Assembly: GCA_038087015.1 (NCBI GenBank)
Contig: JASBNA010000005.1
Coordinates: 930,001 to 994,000, forward strand
Direction: 5' to 3'
Source of the DNA: Cerrena zonata
Taxonomy: Eukaryota; Basidiomycota; Agaricomycetes; Polyporales; Cerrenaceae
Length of the DNA stretch: 64,000 nucleotides
Shown here: positions 46,474-59,870 of the stretch, piece after piece
Layout: each line of letters begins with the position of its first letter
Position numbering within the stretch: the stretch's first letter is position 1
The notes under the pieces: generated by a model
Told to the model about the DNA's origin: nothing
Seen by the model: the letters and a program-made list of their open reading frames with translations, nothing else
The model's database searches: none
Position numbers and translations under genes: made by a program

Positions 46474-48409
46474 TTACTTGTCGGTGCACCACAGTTCCAA
46501 TCGACCTTCGGTCTTGCCCTTCGCACTCTCTCTTGCGGTTTCGATCGCCAACTCGTAGTCCATATCGTCGCGTAGAGTGACTCTGCCTCCATCCTCGTCT
46601 TTGAATTTGATACCCATGTCTTTGAAGGATTTCTCGAATTTGGTAGTGAGACGGTCGACGAACTCCTCAAAGGGCATGCCGGAATCAATAGCCATTCCTC
46701 GAACATCATCTTGGTAGTGAACCTAAAACAATAACGCCAAGAAAGGATTAGGTCAGAAAATTGGCAACAGGACGGAGAACATAAGAATGGACTGACCTTG
46801 ACACGAATACGAATAATATCATCGTCCAAGATATCTCCTCCACTTCCATAGCCCTCTTCTTCCTCTTCATACATGCTCTGAGCCCGGCTACTCGCTCTTG
46901 TCGTTCCCCTCCTCGTCACTCGTCTCTTCACACCAGTACCAAACGAACTAGGTGCGTATGAACTGGGAGCAGTCGATCGCGCTCTTCCAACGCCAGTCGC
47001 CGGGTTAGCGTTATTCCTTGCCCAAGCAGATACTCGGCTAGTGCCAGGGGGGCTAGCCATATCCTCGGTACCAGCACCATACGAATCAACAAACTCATCG
47101 TAAAATTCTGTCACACGAGAAGAGGCAGGCCCTTTCGTCGGTGACGTTCGTGCGCCTGGCACACCCAAGTTGTTCATAGGGGGCATGTTGGGTGTTTGTT
47201 GGCCAGGTCGTCGGACGCTTAATCCACGAACGGGCGCAGAGCCAGGAGGTGGTGGCAGAGGCATGTTACGACCATTCGCGGTATTGCTTCGTGATAAACT
47301 TGGTGATGTTGCTACGGGTGAATTTCCACCTGAGTTTGCATTGCGGATGCGGTCACGAGCATCTGGTGGAACGGTGATGGTGGTCTTGGCTCTCTGAAGA
47401 GCTGGCTGAGGTCTGTCTGCGTCGGGAACAGAGGGTCCTAGATACATCATCAGATAAGTGTCATCAGACACAAAAAGGTGACATACGTGAAGTGACAGAT
47501 ACAGTTGCTGCACGTGTGAGGGTAGGAGAACGTTGTTCATCGAGCACAGTGTTGGCAGGAGTAATGCCTTGCTTGAGACGAGTGACGCCGGTGAAGGTAG
47601 TGTATGCTTCATTTGCATCACTGGTTGCGACCAGTTTCTGTAACACAAAATTAATCATGGTCAATTGATTGATACAGGGACTAAAGCGCGCGATTTGATG
47701 CGCTTGAAAAAGTCCGGAATAATCATAGATTCACTTACAGCCTTTCCCATATAATCCTTTGCCTTTGCATTCTTCAGCTTGTTTTCGGAGGGACGGTACA
47801 AGACACCGACGGGCTGATGGGGAGGGCGAAATGATTAGCGCGAGTGCGAGACGGCTAAGAATGATCAAAGCACAGAACGGCACTCACGATACTGAAAACG
47901 GTGTAACCATCTCCTCTGTCGTTGATAGCATCATCGATGACATTGTGCTCCTCAGTCGCTTTCTCCTTCCTCGCTTCCTCCATATCCATGAGACCCTCGT
48001 TCAGTCTGCCCATATAAATTTGGGACAGTCCCTTGTTGAACAGAACCTCTGCGGAGAAGAGCTTGAACTTCAACCCGAGTTGCTCGTAGTTGATCGATTG
48101 GTTTCCTCGCAAGTAGAGAAGGGCTTCGTCGAAATCCTTGTATGCCATTTCGTATCTCTGTAGGAGGAAGTTCGAGACACCACATTGGAAGTATGCAACG
48201 GAAAGATATTGGTCGAGCTGGGTAGCACCAACGAATTGTTCTACGGCAGCGTCATGCTCGCCGAGAGTCGCGTAAATAAGACCCATGTTCACAAGGATCT
48301 TGGAAGAGTCGCCGATACTGTTGAAGAGCTCCAGAGACTTTTCGAAGTCTTCATCATCGTAAGCTTTGAGGGCAGCGGCCCAGGTTTCGAGTTCGGCTTT
48401 GAGAGACAT
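46474..48409 (-). CDS. noxR: NADPH oxidase regulator (p67phox-like, TPR + PB1)
   Basis: The ATG at 48409 opens a TPR array (LETWAAALKAYDDEDFEKSL, ILVNMGLIYATLGEHDAAVE, AYFQCGVSNFLLQRYEMAYK, EVLFNKGLSQIYMGRLNEGL) that binds Rac in homologues. The activation-domain-like region is GVLYRPSENKLKNAKAKDYM. A long Ser/Pro/Arg-rich disordered middle follows, then a C-terminal PB1 domain (IIRIRVKVHYQDDVRGMAID, then VDRLTTKFEKSFKDMGIKFK, DEDGGRVTLRDDMDYELAIE) ending ELWCTDK at 46474. The domain order is that of fungal NoxR, which activates NoxA/NoxB for superoxide signalling in development. About five introns. Catalytic Nox is not in the window. Confidence 0.9.
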
Positions 48410-49212
48410 GGTAGTAGGTGGGTTGGTAGGATAGGATTTGAAAGACTGCGGTCTTGTAGGCGGTGAGTATTATAGTAATGATACGGCAGACTCGGAGACG
48501 GCGTTTAAGGGAGGGTGATTTGGGAAAGTGCGTGCCGGACGCAAGAAAGAAGAGCCTCAGAAAGAAAAGCACCAGGCTGGACCCCGAGGAATCGAAAGCG
48601 AAATACGAAAGTAGAAAGGGTGGTGGTAGAAAGAAGTGAAGAGTGGAGAAGGAGTGTTTGAGATGTAAGGGTCTCACTTGAGCAAGCGATGCAGGGTGAG
48701 AACACGCTTAGATTGATAGATGCGCTGCTCTGCGCTGTTCTGGTTTCGGATCAATAACCAAACCTCGTCGTCGATGTACGTGACAGTGGCGGCCCAACTG
48801 TCAGTCTGTTGGCGACGTTTTGAATGTTGGAGAGGAGGGACAGGGGAGGAAGGTAAGGGGGGACAAGAAGAGTACCGGGAGCGGCTTTTGTTCGATATAA
48901 TTATCATCCGGCTTTCGAAATCCTTCAACCGTTTGTATCCGTCGCCCTGTCGTGTTTGTAATGGTTGTAATCAAGTTGTAATCAGTTGTAATGAAATCAT
49001 CAAACCCCTCTCCTCTACTGCATGTTTTGCATTTCCGTCCGAGACATCTCTTCCTCCGCCATTTCGTACACCCCATTTCCTTCTCGACCATTTCCTTTAA
49101 CTGCGCTGGGAACTGCGCAAATTAACCGTTCTCTCTGCTTTCGCTTTCGCTGACCCACCGTAACCCACCATCCGATACACAATGGACGGTTCCGAATGAT
49201 TGGGCCGTTGCC

Positions 49213-49879
49213 ATGTATTTCTCTGATACTGGTCCAACTGATTGCCTCATAGAGCCAGCTTCTGCCTCCTTTGGTCTGCGTACGCCCGGATCGGTCTGGG
49301 GAGGTCTCCTCGATGATCCCGGTCAGTTCTAACTGCCTCTAGTGCCTTTAAGTATCAATCTCAAGAGATCTCAAGCCTAACCCCCACATTCAATCCTCCC
49401 GCCAAGAATTTGTCTGCGAGGGTCCCTCTCGACTTCTCGAGTCCTCTGACCCCCAAAGCCTATCATACGATGCTCGTCGGAATTTCACACAAGTGACCTA
49501 GTTACGCTGTTGTTCTTTCAACACCTTCTTCCCACAGTATCTCGTTGTGGCCGTATGATGATCTGCTACTAAGGTTACTTGACGCAGCTTATCGTGATGG
49601 CCCTTTTGCTACTTTGCTTTGACAGCGACAGGTCTTCCCTCGATGTTCAATAGTGCTCGCCAACTTGGGTATTTTTCACGCCATGCTGCCTGCACGATGC
49701 AACTGTTCCTCTGCAGTCGCAAAATTCCCTGGAAACAGTCACGTCGTTGTGCTTTTACCTATCACGAACTCTCACGTCAAGCTGGACGAGGTTGCTTACT
49801 TGAAATAATTGCTGACGTGCTATATGTTTTTTTATTTTCTGATTCCATGTTCAACGTCCCCGAGGACCAAATGATATAA
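49213..49879 (+). other. Candidate multi-exon gene, family unknown
   Basis: The ATG at 49213 reads MYFSDTGPTDCLIEPASASF up to a GTCAGT donor near 49320. A phase-1 join gives PEFVCEGPSRLLESSDPQSL and YDARRNFTQ before a GTGACC donor near 49491. Downstream frames (49619-49879) read TGLPSMFNSARQLGYFSRHA but do not join cleanly. The first two exons look real. I could not identify the protein, and the rest may be decayed. Confidence 0.3.
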
Positions 49880-50931
49880 GGCGGTACTGCTTCTAATGGA
49901 CAACCTTCGCCTGTAGCAACCTCGTTATGTCGGTGTGCGAGCGGTGCATGATCACCGAATTTCTACTCGCTTTTAGATCGGTGCTAACTGTTCGCAAGGT
50001 GCTGTTCATGTCTAGCGAAACAATATCTATCAGGCTCTCTCCACCACTCTGGCCTCTTCGAGATACACCTGTATTGCGTTGGTCCGCGTTCGTCATATCA
50101 TGTTCCTTGTTCGCCGGACCGCGATCTCGACGCTCGTCGGGATATAACAGGGTTCAGCATCTGATTTATATCCCCAGCTTTCGGCGATCCAATCGGTATA
50201 ATGGTTTCCTTGTCGACTCGGTACTTTTATTTTTAGAATCTTTTCGCGACCGGCCGCACCCAAGTCTGGCTGGTTCTGGCTAACTATTATGATGGTCGAC
50301 ATCTTAGGTTGACATTATGTTGATAGCAGACATGTAGTACTTAGCAATAGTACAGTACACATATGCAATATTGCATAGAGCACCTTGTTTCTGCAAGGTC
50401 TGTCCTTTCAGGACTTCCCAGTACACCATATTTCTGCCTTCTGCAGACTTTATAGGTAACCTTAGAGGTACTCCCGGCTACCCCCGACCGTCCTGATCGA
50501 CATGTTGGCGATCATCAGCCCCTCAATATTCAATATAACCTCCTGAACATTGAACCCGTATTCCACGGAGTCCCAGTACCCAATCGCGCCCGCGGAGTGA
50601 TGGTCTACGGCCTTTAGTCTCAGACAGTCCTCTGTTCTGATCCATCATACTGTGTACGTTCAATACTTGTGCCCACTAAGTCATACGAAGTCACACTACT
50701 TTGACGCATCCAATGGACCCTTACGCGTCCAGACATATGAGTTCATTTTGTGGCGGATTGTTTACGAACTCGAGGTCTGTCGAGGTCACAGGTACAGAGG
50801 TGGATAGGGGCTTCAGAAATTAGCAAATGGCCCAGACTGCATAGAACACCGGGTTCGTCTTATCATAAAAGGCACAACGCTGAGGAGGAGAGAGCATTTA
50901 GGCTTTTCACCTTGTTGACTTTCGTTGTACC
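49880..50931. other. Intergenic region
   Basis: A 118-codon plus frame (49927-50283) and a short minus frame show no homology I recognise. A TATA-like or other core promoter of the following SDR is not obvious. Confidence 0.45.
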
Positions 50932-52035
50932 ATGGCATCACAATTAACCGCAAGAAATCCGAACGCTCGTGTTTGGCTGGGTAAGGATCTTTTTAGAGCC
51001 ATTTTTTCTGTATTTTTTATGAAGCCTTGATGTTGAATTCTGTCTTATCATAGTCACTGGAGCGTCGTCTGGTTTTGGTTACGAAGTAACTAAACACGCT
51101 CTCTCTCGCGGTGACAAAGTTGTCGCTACGACTCGGAATACCTCCTCTTCCCTGCTAACATCACTCTCACAAACCTACCGTTCACAATTACTCCTCATCG
51201 AGAATGATATTACGGATATCACAGACATACAACGTGTCTTCGCCCGTGTTAAGGAAGTCCACGGTAAACTGGACGTAGTCTTCAGCAATGCAGGGTACAC
51301 ACTCCTAGCCGAAGTGGAAGGTACCCCTGAAGAGGAGGCAAGGAAATTATTTGAAGTAAACTTCTGGGGATCGGTACATGTGATGCAAGAGGCGGTCAAG
51401 TTCTTTAGGGATGTGAACCCGAAGGGTGCTGGAGGGAGGATTATTCAGAATAGTTCGGCCAGTGGGATGTATTGTTTCCCTGCGCAGGGGATTTATTCTG
51501 CTTCGAAGCATGGTACGTCATTTTTTATGATACAGAGTATACTTTTTTTTTACTAATAATTGGCGCGGATTCTAGCTCTAGAAGCGATGACAGAAACACT
51601 TGCTTTGGAACTTGACCCTGCTTGGAATATAAAGGTATTTTCGTCAACTTGAGCCTTTTTCGATACATCGACTAATCGTCATCAACAACGAAGGTAACCC
51701 TTCTCCAACCTGCCATGTTCGACACCCCGGGTCGGACCAACCTCATCAACACACCTCCTCATCCCGCTTACACCTCTCCCACATCCACATCCAAATCCCC
51801 ACTCCCATCCGTCCTCACTCGGCAATATGTGACCATGCCATTCCCCGGGGATACAGCGAAAGCTGCGGCGGCCATTTACAAATTAAGTGAGCTTGAGAAC
51901 CCGCCAATGAGGTTACCGTTGGGAAAACATGCGGTGAGGTTGGCGAGGGAGAAGATGGATGCGGTGAAGAAGGATGTGGATATGTATGAGGCATGGTCTG
52001 AGGGGTTGGAGCTTGATGGTGCGAAGGGGTCTTGA
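50932..52035 (+). CDS. Short-chain dehydrogenase/reductase
   Basis: The ATG at 50932 (MASQLTARNPNARVWL) joins over an intron ending near 51052 to VTGASSGFGYEVTKHALSRG, a cofactor loop with Phe in place of the usual Ile. ATTRNTSSS, VVFSNAGYTLLAEVEGTPEE, VNFWGSVHVMQEAVKFF, IIQNSSASGMYCFPAQGIYS (Ser, then YSASKH) and ALEAMTETLALELDP follow. The tail runs VTLLQPAMFDTPGRTNLI and ends LELDGAKGS. Three introns. The VNFWG...QPAMF pattern is typical of fungal SDRs often annotated as oxidoreductases of unknown substrate. Convergent with the following aldo-keto reductase. Confidence 0.88.
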
Positions 52036-52291
52036 GTTCTCCGTTAAGGAGAAGATGGCGTGCAGTGTACACTAATGCTTATATAACTTTATGACTGTAA
52101 CTGTAACATCTCTTAAAGTTTCAGTTAAAGATGTTTTGCGGAATAATTGTCTTGTCTGAGAATGCGCCTGGTCCTCTGAAGTGTGGACTTGGTCAACTAA
52201 CCTATCACCATGTTATGAGAAGGTTCGGTTGATCCACAAAGGTTATAGTACAGGGTTCTATCTATTCCCGACATAGGCCCCCGAGTGTGAA

Positions 52292-53755
52292 TCAGGTACT
52301 CTTGACAACTCCGTTTTTATCCATATCCCACCCCAGCTGCTCATACGTCCACCCGAATACTACACCATCTGAGAAATAAGCATTAAGAAGTGACTTGTGC
52401 ATGCCGGGTTTCCTATGGATAGAGTTGACTATCTCCATGTCTTCCTCGGTGAGATTGATAAGCTATAAGTGGGATAACAACTTAGTGAGATGAACAAAAA
52501 GACGAAGATATTACACGCACCGTCAGGTTTTGTGTCATCCTCTCGATATTCGCGCTCTTTGGGATCACAGGCGTACCCCTCTGAACACCCCAGGAGAGAG
52601 CGAATCTGAGCGGGAGAAGCTTGTTTCTTCGCGCCAGCCGTGCGAAATCAGGGTCGGTGAAGAAGGCAGGATTGAATGCGCCTGTGTTGGGGATAGGAGC
52701 ACTTTAGTAATACACCCTCGTTACCGATGAACAGAATAAGACAAACCAATAGGAGAGTAAGCAGTGAGTAATATTCCCTTATCCTCACAATACTTCTTCA
52801 ACTCGTATTGTGGTAAGCAAGGATGTAACTGCACTTGGTTGGTAACAGGTATCACTTTGCATTCGGGAAGAAGCTTTTCGAGCGTCTTGATACTGAAGTT
52901 GGATATACCGATGGACTTCACTTTGCCTGGAAAAGGAGGGCGTCAGGGCAACTCGGTATTCAGACAGGGATTAGGATAGTACCTGTTTCGAGTAATTTCT
53001 CCATCGACTTCCAGGTGTCGACGTACGTGGGGTATTCATCTTCGTTCAACGTTCGGCCTGGTGCCACCATCATTCAGTGAGATAATATACATAGTAACAA
53101 TGGGAGTGTGAATACCGTCCACGATAGCTTGAGGCCAGTGCATCAAGTACAGGTCAATATATTCTATATCTAGTGCTTTCAGGGAGGTATCGAATGCTTC
53201 TTGTACGAGATGATGGTGTGTACTCCTGCGAGTTGACCGGTATCAATATCTCGACTTCAACAACAAGAGAGTTGTAAGGTACACACCAAAGCTTCGTAGT
53301 CACGAAGATTTCCTCACGAGGAATGCCGGACTCTCGGATGGCTTTACCTACATGTTCTTCGTTACCTGCATTCTATGTTAGCAACCCGCCTCGGAGAAGG
53401 GTCTTATTACCATACCGTATCCCGAAGCCTGAGAAGTAAGAAATTAGCTCGGTATGATAGTCAGGAAGGAATCTAGATTTGCTCACCGTATCGAAGTGTC
53501 GGTATCCAACCTACATAGAATAATTTAGTAATACGGCCTTTGAACAGGCGAAACTTGCAAACCTTTAAAGCATTCTTGCACATTATTTCTACGGCTTCAC
53601 CACCTCCCGGTTCACCCATCCAGCATCTAGTAGGATTTCGAGTTTATGTTTTCAAAAACATTTAAGAGCGATCATGAAATTACATACCCCATACCAACAC
53701 CTGGCATCTTCTTGCCATTGTTCAGAGTGAAATTGGGTACGTTGATCGAAGCCAT
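52292..53755 (-). CDS. Aldo-keto reductase
   Basis: The ATG at 53755 gives [20 protein letters not shown]. Exons then read the AKR signature [15 protein letters not shown] and [12 protein letters not shown] (catalytic Asp). [20 protein letters not shown] segment with the Tyr follows, then EIFVTTKL (Lys), [20 protein letters not shown] (His), [36 protein letters not shown] and [29 protein letters not shown] is the cofactor-site KS. The complete D-Y-K-H tetrad is visible. Many very small exons (about ten introns). Expected to reduce aldehydes or ketones with NADPH; substrate not deducible. Confidence 0.88.
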
Positions 53756-54686
53756 GTCGGGAGCGTTATCGTTATCTTGTTAATCCTCATACTACTCGAC
53801 GCCCTTTTATATCGCGTCCATATTGGCGTTAAATGTTATATTTCGACCCTACATTTTCCAGTCTGAGCATGACTCAGCCTCGGTAGGTGACGCGTTCCCA
53901 TTCGGCGACAGGTCGAAGGGCTCCGTGTGCCCAATATCTGGCGGTTGGGTATGATATATCAGCAGGTGATGTCATAGAATTGCAGATTGTGACCCACATG
54001 ATAGGAATATCGCCGAAGCAAGAATGCAAGAAACACCAGGATACGTACTGTAGCTATAGACGAGCCCTGAATGTAACGACGTTAGGTAAAATCTAGAACG
54101 AGCGTGATATCAAAGGGAGGCTCTGCTTGACTTTATGATCCAACTCATCTAATGGCGCAACTCTGTTGGTTCAATGGTCTCACATGGTGTTGTACTTTGG
54201 AAAACAGCTTGAAATGATATAGAAAATGCTTTTGGAAGGTACTTGGTGGACATACTGCTAGTCTTGATAAGATTGCAGGGTACTGTTATGAACATCTGAG
54301 TATCTGAGTAGTTTCCGGCAGACATAGGTGGCGAAACATTATGCTGTACTTTGGCTGGTAAGAACGTTGGATTTGATTTTGAATTTCAAGTCACATACCT
54401 CGTTGGTGGAAGGACAAATCACAGTGTTGTACACTCTTAGCGGGTATACAATACATGTAAAGGCATGTTGGACTACATATCTTGAACAGCTTGGGCATGG
54501 ATTGAATACGGAGGCAAATATTACTTTATCTCCGTGTAACTTGGACGGATGCAGATAAAGATCCGAGACGCGATCACGTGCGGTTCGCGAGTTGAAGTCG
54601 AACATTGGCGGGAAGAATTCGCACGCTTGAGCCCTTGCGATATACCCTCACCATCCTGCCCGCCCTCCTTGTCGTCGTTGCCCACG
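53756..54686. other. Intergenic region
   Basis: Short frames only. Shared upstream DNA of the divergent aldo-keto reductase and Bud4-like genes. Confidence 0.55.
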
Positions 54687-57600
54687 ATGAGCTCGGGTAC
54701 CCCTCTCAGAGCGAAGGACCACCTTCAGAACTCTTCTGACACAAGCGAATGGAACTCTCCGACCACAACACCCTTGCGTATCGCGAAACGCGGTTCTCCT
54801 CAATCCCAACGCGGGGTCCAACTCGCCCGCAGACAATCCTCTAGTTACAACCATCTCAAGAAGAATCATCTTGTTTCTCGCTCTCCCTTTAGGTCCCAGA
54901 TTCCTACCCCTGCGAAACCCTTTCCTCTTCTTCCTCCCACTCGCCGGGTAAGCGGTGAAAAGAGACCTCGTCCTATCTCGATGAATGATCAAGCAGAGAA
55001 TGAACACCCTCTTGGCTTTAAGCGTCGTCAGTCAAAGGCATTCCAAGGCTTGCTTGAGAAAGAGCCTGTAACTAAGAGCCCTTTCCGACGCATCCCGAGC
55101 GACGAATCTGCACCATCTGCACCCATTCCTATCCCCATCACACCCAACGGGGTGAAAAAGTACCGCAAGAAAGCCCCTGCTTACGATGATGATGATGAAC
55201 TTGCTCCACCTCCGCCTCTTAAAGTCTTCTCACCTAGAAACTCACCTTCACCTTCTCGTGTTCCTAATCCTTCGGCGTCACCTGCTCGGCCGTCTCTGGT
55301 ATCCAAACGTCTCCATGGCCCTCGCATTGCAAGCTATGGCTCGAACAGTCGTAGGGCCAGGCGCAAGACAGTGTCCTTTAGCGAACATTGTGACATTATG
55401 ACCATTGACAACATCGAGCTGGACGAAAACGCGTTCGATTGGGTCACAGATGAAGAGGACGAGGACGAGGATGAAGAGCAACAATTTATTAGTAGCAATG
55501 ACCTTGATGAAAGTTATGATAGCTCACAAGGAGGTGATCCTGACGACAGTATTACCGGCATGGTTGATTCTATGCTTCAGGATGCGTCACCTTCAACGCC
55601 TCCCCATGATAATCGTCGTCTCCCTGAGGACCTGGAAACTGAGGATGGTATTCCCTACGGTCGTACTCATCACTTCGAGCGTACTGCCGCCGCACATCGC
55701 CAACTAGAAGGCTCGAATCAAGATGACGATGATGATATGAATTTGGACGAACCTACTATAACGTTCCCCAATCCCCCGACCTCATTTTCTACCCCACCTG
55801 GTTCCCGCTCTGGTACGCCAATGGGTCCTACGTCTCCTGGGTCGCATATGCCACTGGGCCGTTCTACACATTCAGAACGCGTAAAGGCCCAACGGGAAGA
55901 CGATAGTACTATAGAACAGGATGTTCAAATGCTACCACCGTCCCCCTCACCTGCAAAACGCGTCAGTACATTACCTTCGCATATGGACAGCTTAGTGCCC
56001 AAGTTCGAACTTGAGGTAACTAGGGTTGATGACAAAGACAATGGTGAGTGGCCACTATTTAACCCACGTGCAATCCTTGCTGAACTATTTACGCCGACTC
56101 TTTGATTCAGGTGTTGCAGCTCCAACCATGGATCCTTTTGCAATACCACAGGTCAAGGAGGAACCTCAACCTCTCGAACTCTCGTTCATGTCGACTGACT
56201 CTCGAGATCTAGACGATGAGCACGATGGTTCTTTCATTGTACATCCAGAAGAGCCGCCTCGAATTTTATCACGCGAATTCTCTCCTCGCGTTTCACTAGA
56301 ACGCGCTGCTTCGCCATTGTCGCCTCCTCGCAGACTTCCCGAACTAGGTCATAGAGCTTCCATTGAGTTTGATCTTGACTCTCCACCTCCTCCCGGTCGA
56401 CTTGGTTCGTACCAAAGCGACAGTCTCACTCGTGCCGGATCCCCATTAGGTCCACGCTACGGTTCACCTGGTCTGGGAATTTCCTCTCGCAGTGGTTCAC
56501 CATTGCAATTCTCTGCTTCGTTACAAAACGGACTAGTGAAGTCTGCTAGTAATACCAGTCTTCGCAGTGCCAATGGTAGTCCCAATGGACGCAGTCCCAG
56601 GATAAGTCGGGAGGAAGTTCAACGGAAGTTGGCGAAGAAACGGAGCGTTGACAGTCCTTTAAGGGAGGTTGTTGATAGTAACTACTTCAACTCTCAAGCC
56701 GACAAGGGAGAGGATACCGAGGACGAGGACATGGGTCGCCCCCTTTCACCCAAACCCCGTACTGCACCTACCCTGATGAGACAGAACCCCACACACGATG
56801 GAGTCATGAGTATTGATCCCGAGCCTCAACCTATTGACCCACCACGACCAAGTATCCCTACACGTTCACTCTCCACTGATGGTGTAACTTCGGGATCAGG
56901 TCCTAGTACGAACGGTTTCACTGGTCTGACATTGGACTTCCAGTCTGATGAGAATGGCAAGATGTCGTTTGGAGAGGTCCCGATAGGGGATATGCGTAGT
57001 GCTCTGGATAGGCTTATGGAGGACGTCGCGGGTGGTGCCTCAGTCTCTACCGGTCCTGATGGGAAGGGTGTGGTGAGGGGCCTGAAGGTGGAAGCTGTGA
57101 CAGTCGGTATACAAGCCGGACAATTCCAACTCCCTGCGGAACCTATTATACTCTCTGATAAGGATTCCATTATGGATGAATCAGGAGACGAAAACTCGAT
57201 GGACTGTGATGAGCTAAACGATCGACCCCCAGTATCCGCTACCGAATCTGAACCTCCTCGTGTTGACCATAATCCTATATCTAACCCTCTATTCGCTACC
57301 TCCGCTCCAGATCTCAGCTTCACTCACGAGTCAGAATCAGAATCACCTCCCCCACCTGCGCCTCCAGTCAAAGATGCTCGCCGTTTACGCGAGGAACTTA
57401 TTTTGCAGAAGAAACGAGAAGCACGGAGACGAGAGGAGGATGAGGATATGGGCCTTCGGACTCCACCTCGTAGTATCGGCCGGGCTGGTGCTAGAGGTCG
57501 AAGCAGAAGTACTTCGGAGATCAATACACCGTTCGTTGGACCATCTGGTAAGAGGAAGGCGAAGGACGGGACGTTATTGGATGTTGCTATGGATGAGGAG

Positions 57601-59345
57601 GACCCACTCTCGGATAGCATCGATCGGGAGTTGAGAAAGATGGGCGCGACTGCTGGAAACGTAAGTCAAGAATTGATTTGCTTGGAAAATATCTTCGAGC
57701 ATGAGCTGACGTGTTTGTTTTCAATAGAAGTACCATATCCGACAACGCAGCGAGATGATTTATGCATCTTCGGACACAGATCGTGCTGCACGTATGAACG
57801 AGGATCCTCAGAGTTCAAGAGCATGGAGGCCTGTAAAACGGCCTTCTGATATGGTAAGTAATATTATTCTGTTAATGCTTTTGACTTATTGACGATATGA
57901 ATTTTTAGAACGAGTACTCGAAGCAGATTAAGGAGTGGAGGGCAAAGGAGGGTAGCGGAAAGGCTTATGGCAAGGTGTTTGTCAAAGGTAAATATTCCAG
58001 TATCTCAGGTCGAATATTGGTATTGACCAAATCTTCTTTCAGTCGTTGGCGTCAGGAATTTGAATGTCCCACTACCAGAACAACCAACATCGGTTGCACT
58101 AACCCTCAACAATGGCATTCATTTCGTGACTACTCCAGAGTGCCGGCTGTCACGCGAGTCGCGCATTGAGCAGGAGTTTGAACTGTAGGTGTATTCATCA
58201 TTGCTCACAAGGATAGCTAGCTTATATTTGGCTCTGTAGCATTGAAACTAGCAAGCTTGAGATCACACTCACGCTCAAGGTGCGACGGGACCCACATATT
58301 GTCGCCCAATTCAAAGCAAATACACCGCCCCCTCCACCACCAGTTGTCCCACCCCCACCAGCTTCAAAAGGTGGTGGGATGCGAAACTTCTTCCGTAGTG
58401 CACCTAAGAAGTCACACAAAACCCCGACACCTACTCCGACACCTCCACCAGTTCACCGTCTACAGGAGAACTTGGCTCGGTACCTAACACCAGATGGTAC
58501 ACTTGCTCGTGCTTTCGTTATGTTTAAGGACATCGCGAAGCACTGTGATACACGACTGTTCGAGACTAGTTTCCCTCTGATTGGTCAGAAGCTGGAAGCT
58601 GGGAAGACTTCGAGGAGTGTTCAGGTAGGAGAGCTTGTTCTGCAGGTGTTCCGACTACCACCTCTCCCTGGGATCGCTCCGAATCAACTGCCTCAGAGTT
58701 TGGAGGAGTGTCATCGTGGATTGAGACATATCAACTGGCATAAACTTACCTACTTTGAGGGAATGTTGACACAGATGGGCGGTGGCTGTACTGTAAGTAG
58801 CTCCTTTCTCTCTCCCAGTTGTTTGACATTGATCTGACTCTTCATTATTAGTCATGGCGACGACGACATCTGCGGGTCATTGGTGCCAATCTCGTAGCAT
58901 TCAATGATGTTACTAAACGGGCCACGGCAACTATTGACCTTAAGAAGGCGATTGCCGTAGAAGATGATCAGGAGGCGCGGGATGCTATGAGCCCTGCATC
59001 TGGTACCACTACACGGTCGAGTCGCTATCTCGATGAGTATGAGTGCCCGTACGGCGTTGAACGGTCATTCCGTTTGATATTCCCCGATAACGAGGAAATT
59101 CTCTTTTATGCTGATACAGACGAAGAGAAGGCTCGATGGTAAGTTCTGGCCTCACCCGACGAAAACTTCGATATTAATTTCTTTATAGGCTTGAGGTCCT
59201 CCGTGCTCTTGTAGGTCACATTCCCCCCAAACCACTTTGGGCGGAACTTGTCTGGCAACGTCAGGAAGAGCTTGCCAAACAACCACAACCTCAGCCTCAG
59301 CCACAGGCTGGTCCTTCCAATCATATTTCTTCTAGTCGTCGATAG
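54687..59345 (+). CDS. Bud4/anillin-like PH-domain protein
   Basis: The start is the ATG at 54687 (MSSGTPLRAKDHLQNSS). About two thirds is disordered: SPFR-type motifs (VSRSPFRSQIP, TKSPFRRIP), acidic runs (TDEEDEDEDEEQQ) and many Ser/Pro sites likely phosphorylated. An anillin-like region follows near 58000-58260 (NVPLPEQPTSVALTLNNG, SRESRIEQEFE), then a proline-rich insert (PPPPPPVVPPPP) near 58330. HRLQENLARYLTPDGTLARA and a C-terminal PH domain (GGGCTSWRRRHLRVIGANLV to FYADTDEEKARWLEVL) complete it. This order matches fungal Bud4, which organises septins and contractile-ring proteins at division sites. About 1,400 residues, at least seven introns. Confidence 0.8.
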
Positions 59346-59870
59346 AACTTTCTTCCTCTCCCAGTCAGAACGGAATTCATGAATTATGTTGTATGTCTAT
59401 TCTTTGCAGTTACTTGTCTTCTAACCGCTCTTGCACCCTTCGGCTTTCATTTCCGTCTCCTTTTTCTTTTTTTGTCGTCCAAGTTTTTTGCGCTGTCACG
59501 TCTGCATCGTTCGATCGCATACCCTTTGTACGTTATACACCGTCCATGTCGCAAACGAATATGCTAGCTATCTTTCACGTCTTTCTAATGAGTGACCGGA
59601 AATGTTAGGCCCAAAAGTGGGAGATATTGATGGACATCAATAGAGAGTGCAAAATCTAAGGGTATCAGTAGGCATAGTGTGCTAGGAGACTTTGCATCGC
59701 TACTAACTAACACGCGAGGAGCTTGATGAGTTCCTAGGGTTCAACCGATACCAACTCCTACTTGTACGATAGAATGAGAGTGAATATTCCCTTGTTACAC
59801 CACGATCAAGGTGGGTTACGACTACTAATACTGGACACTATCGGGACATGACGTCGAATGGAAAAAATAC

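Noticed and set aside
48720..49100. 126-codon plus ORF upstream of NoxR
   Set aside because: No homology; lies in the expected NoxR promoter/leader.
54160..54185. GTTGGTTCAATGGTCT, similar to a tRNA D-arm
   Set aside because: Short match only; no anticodon or T-loop downstream.
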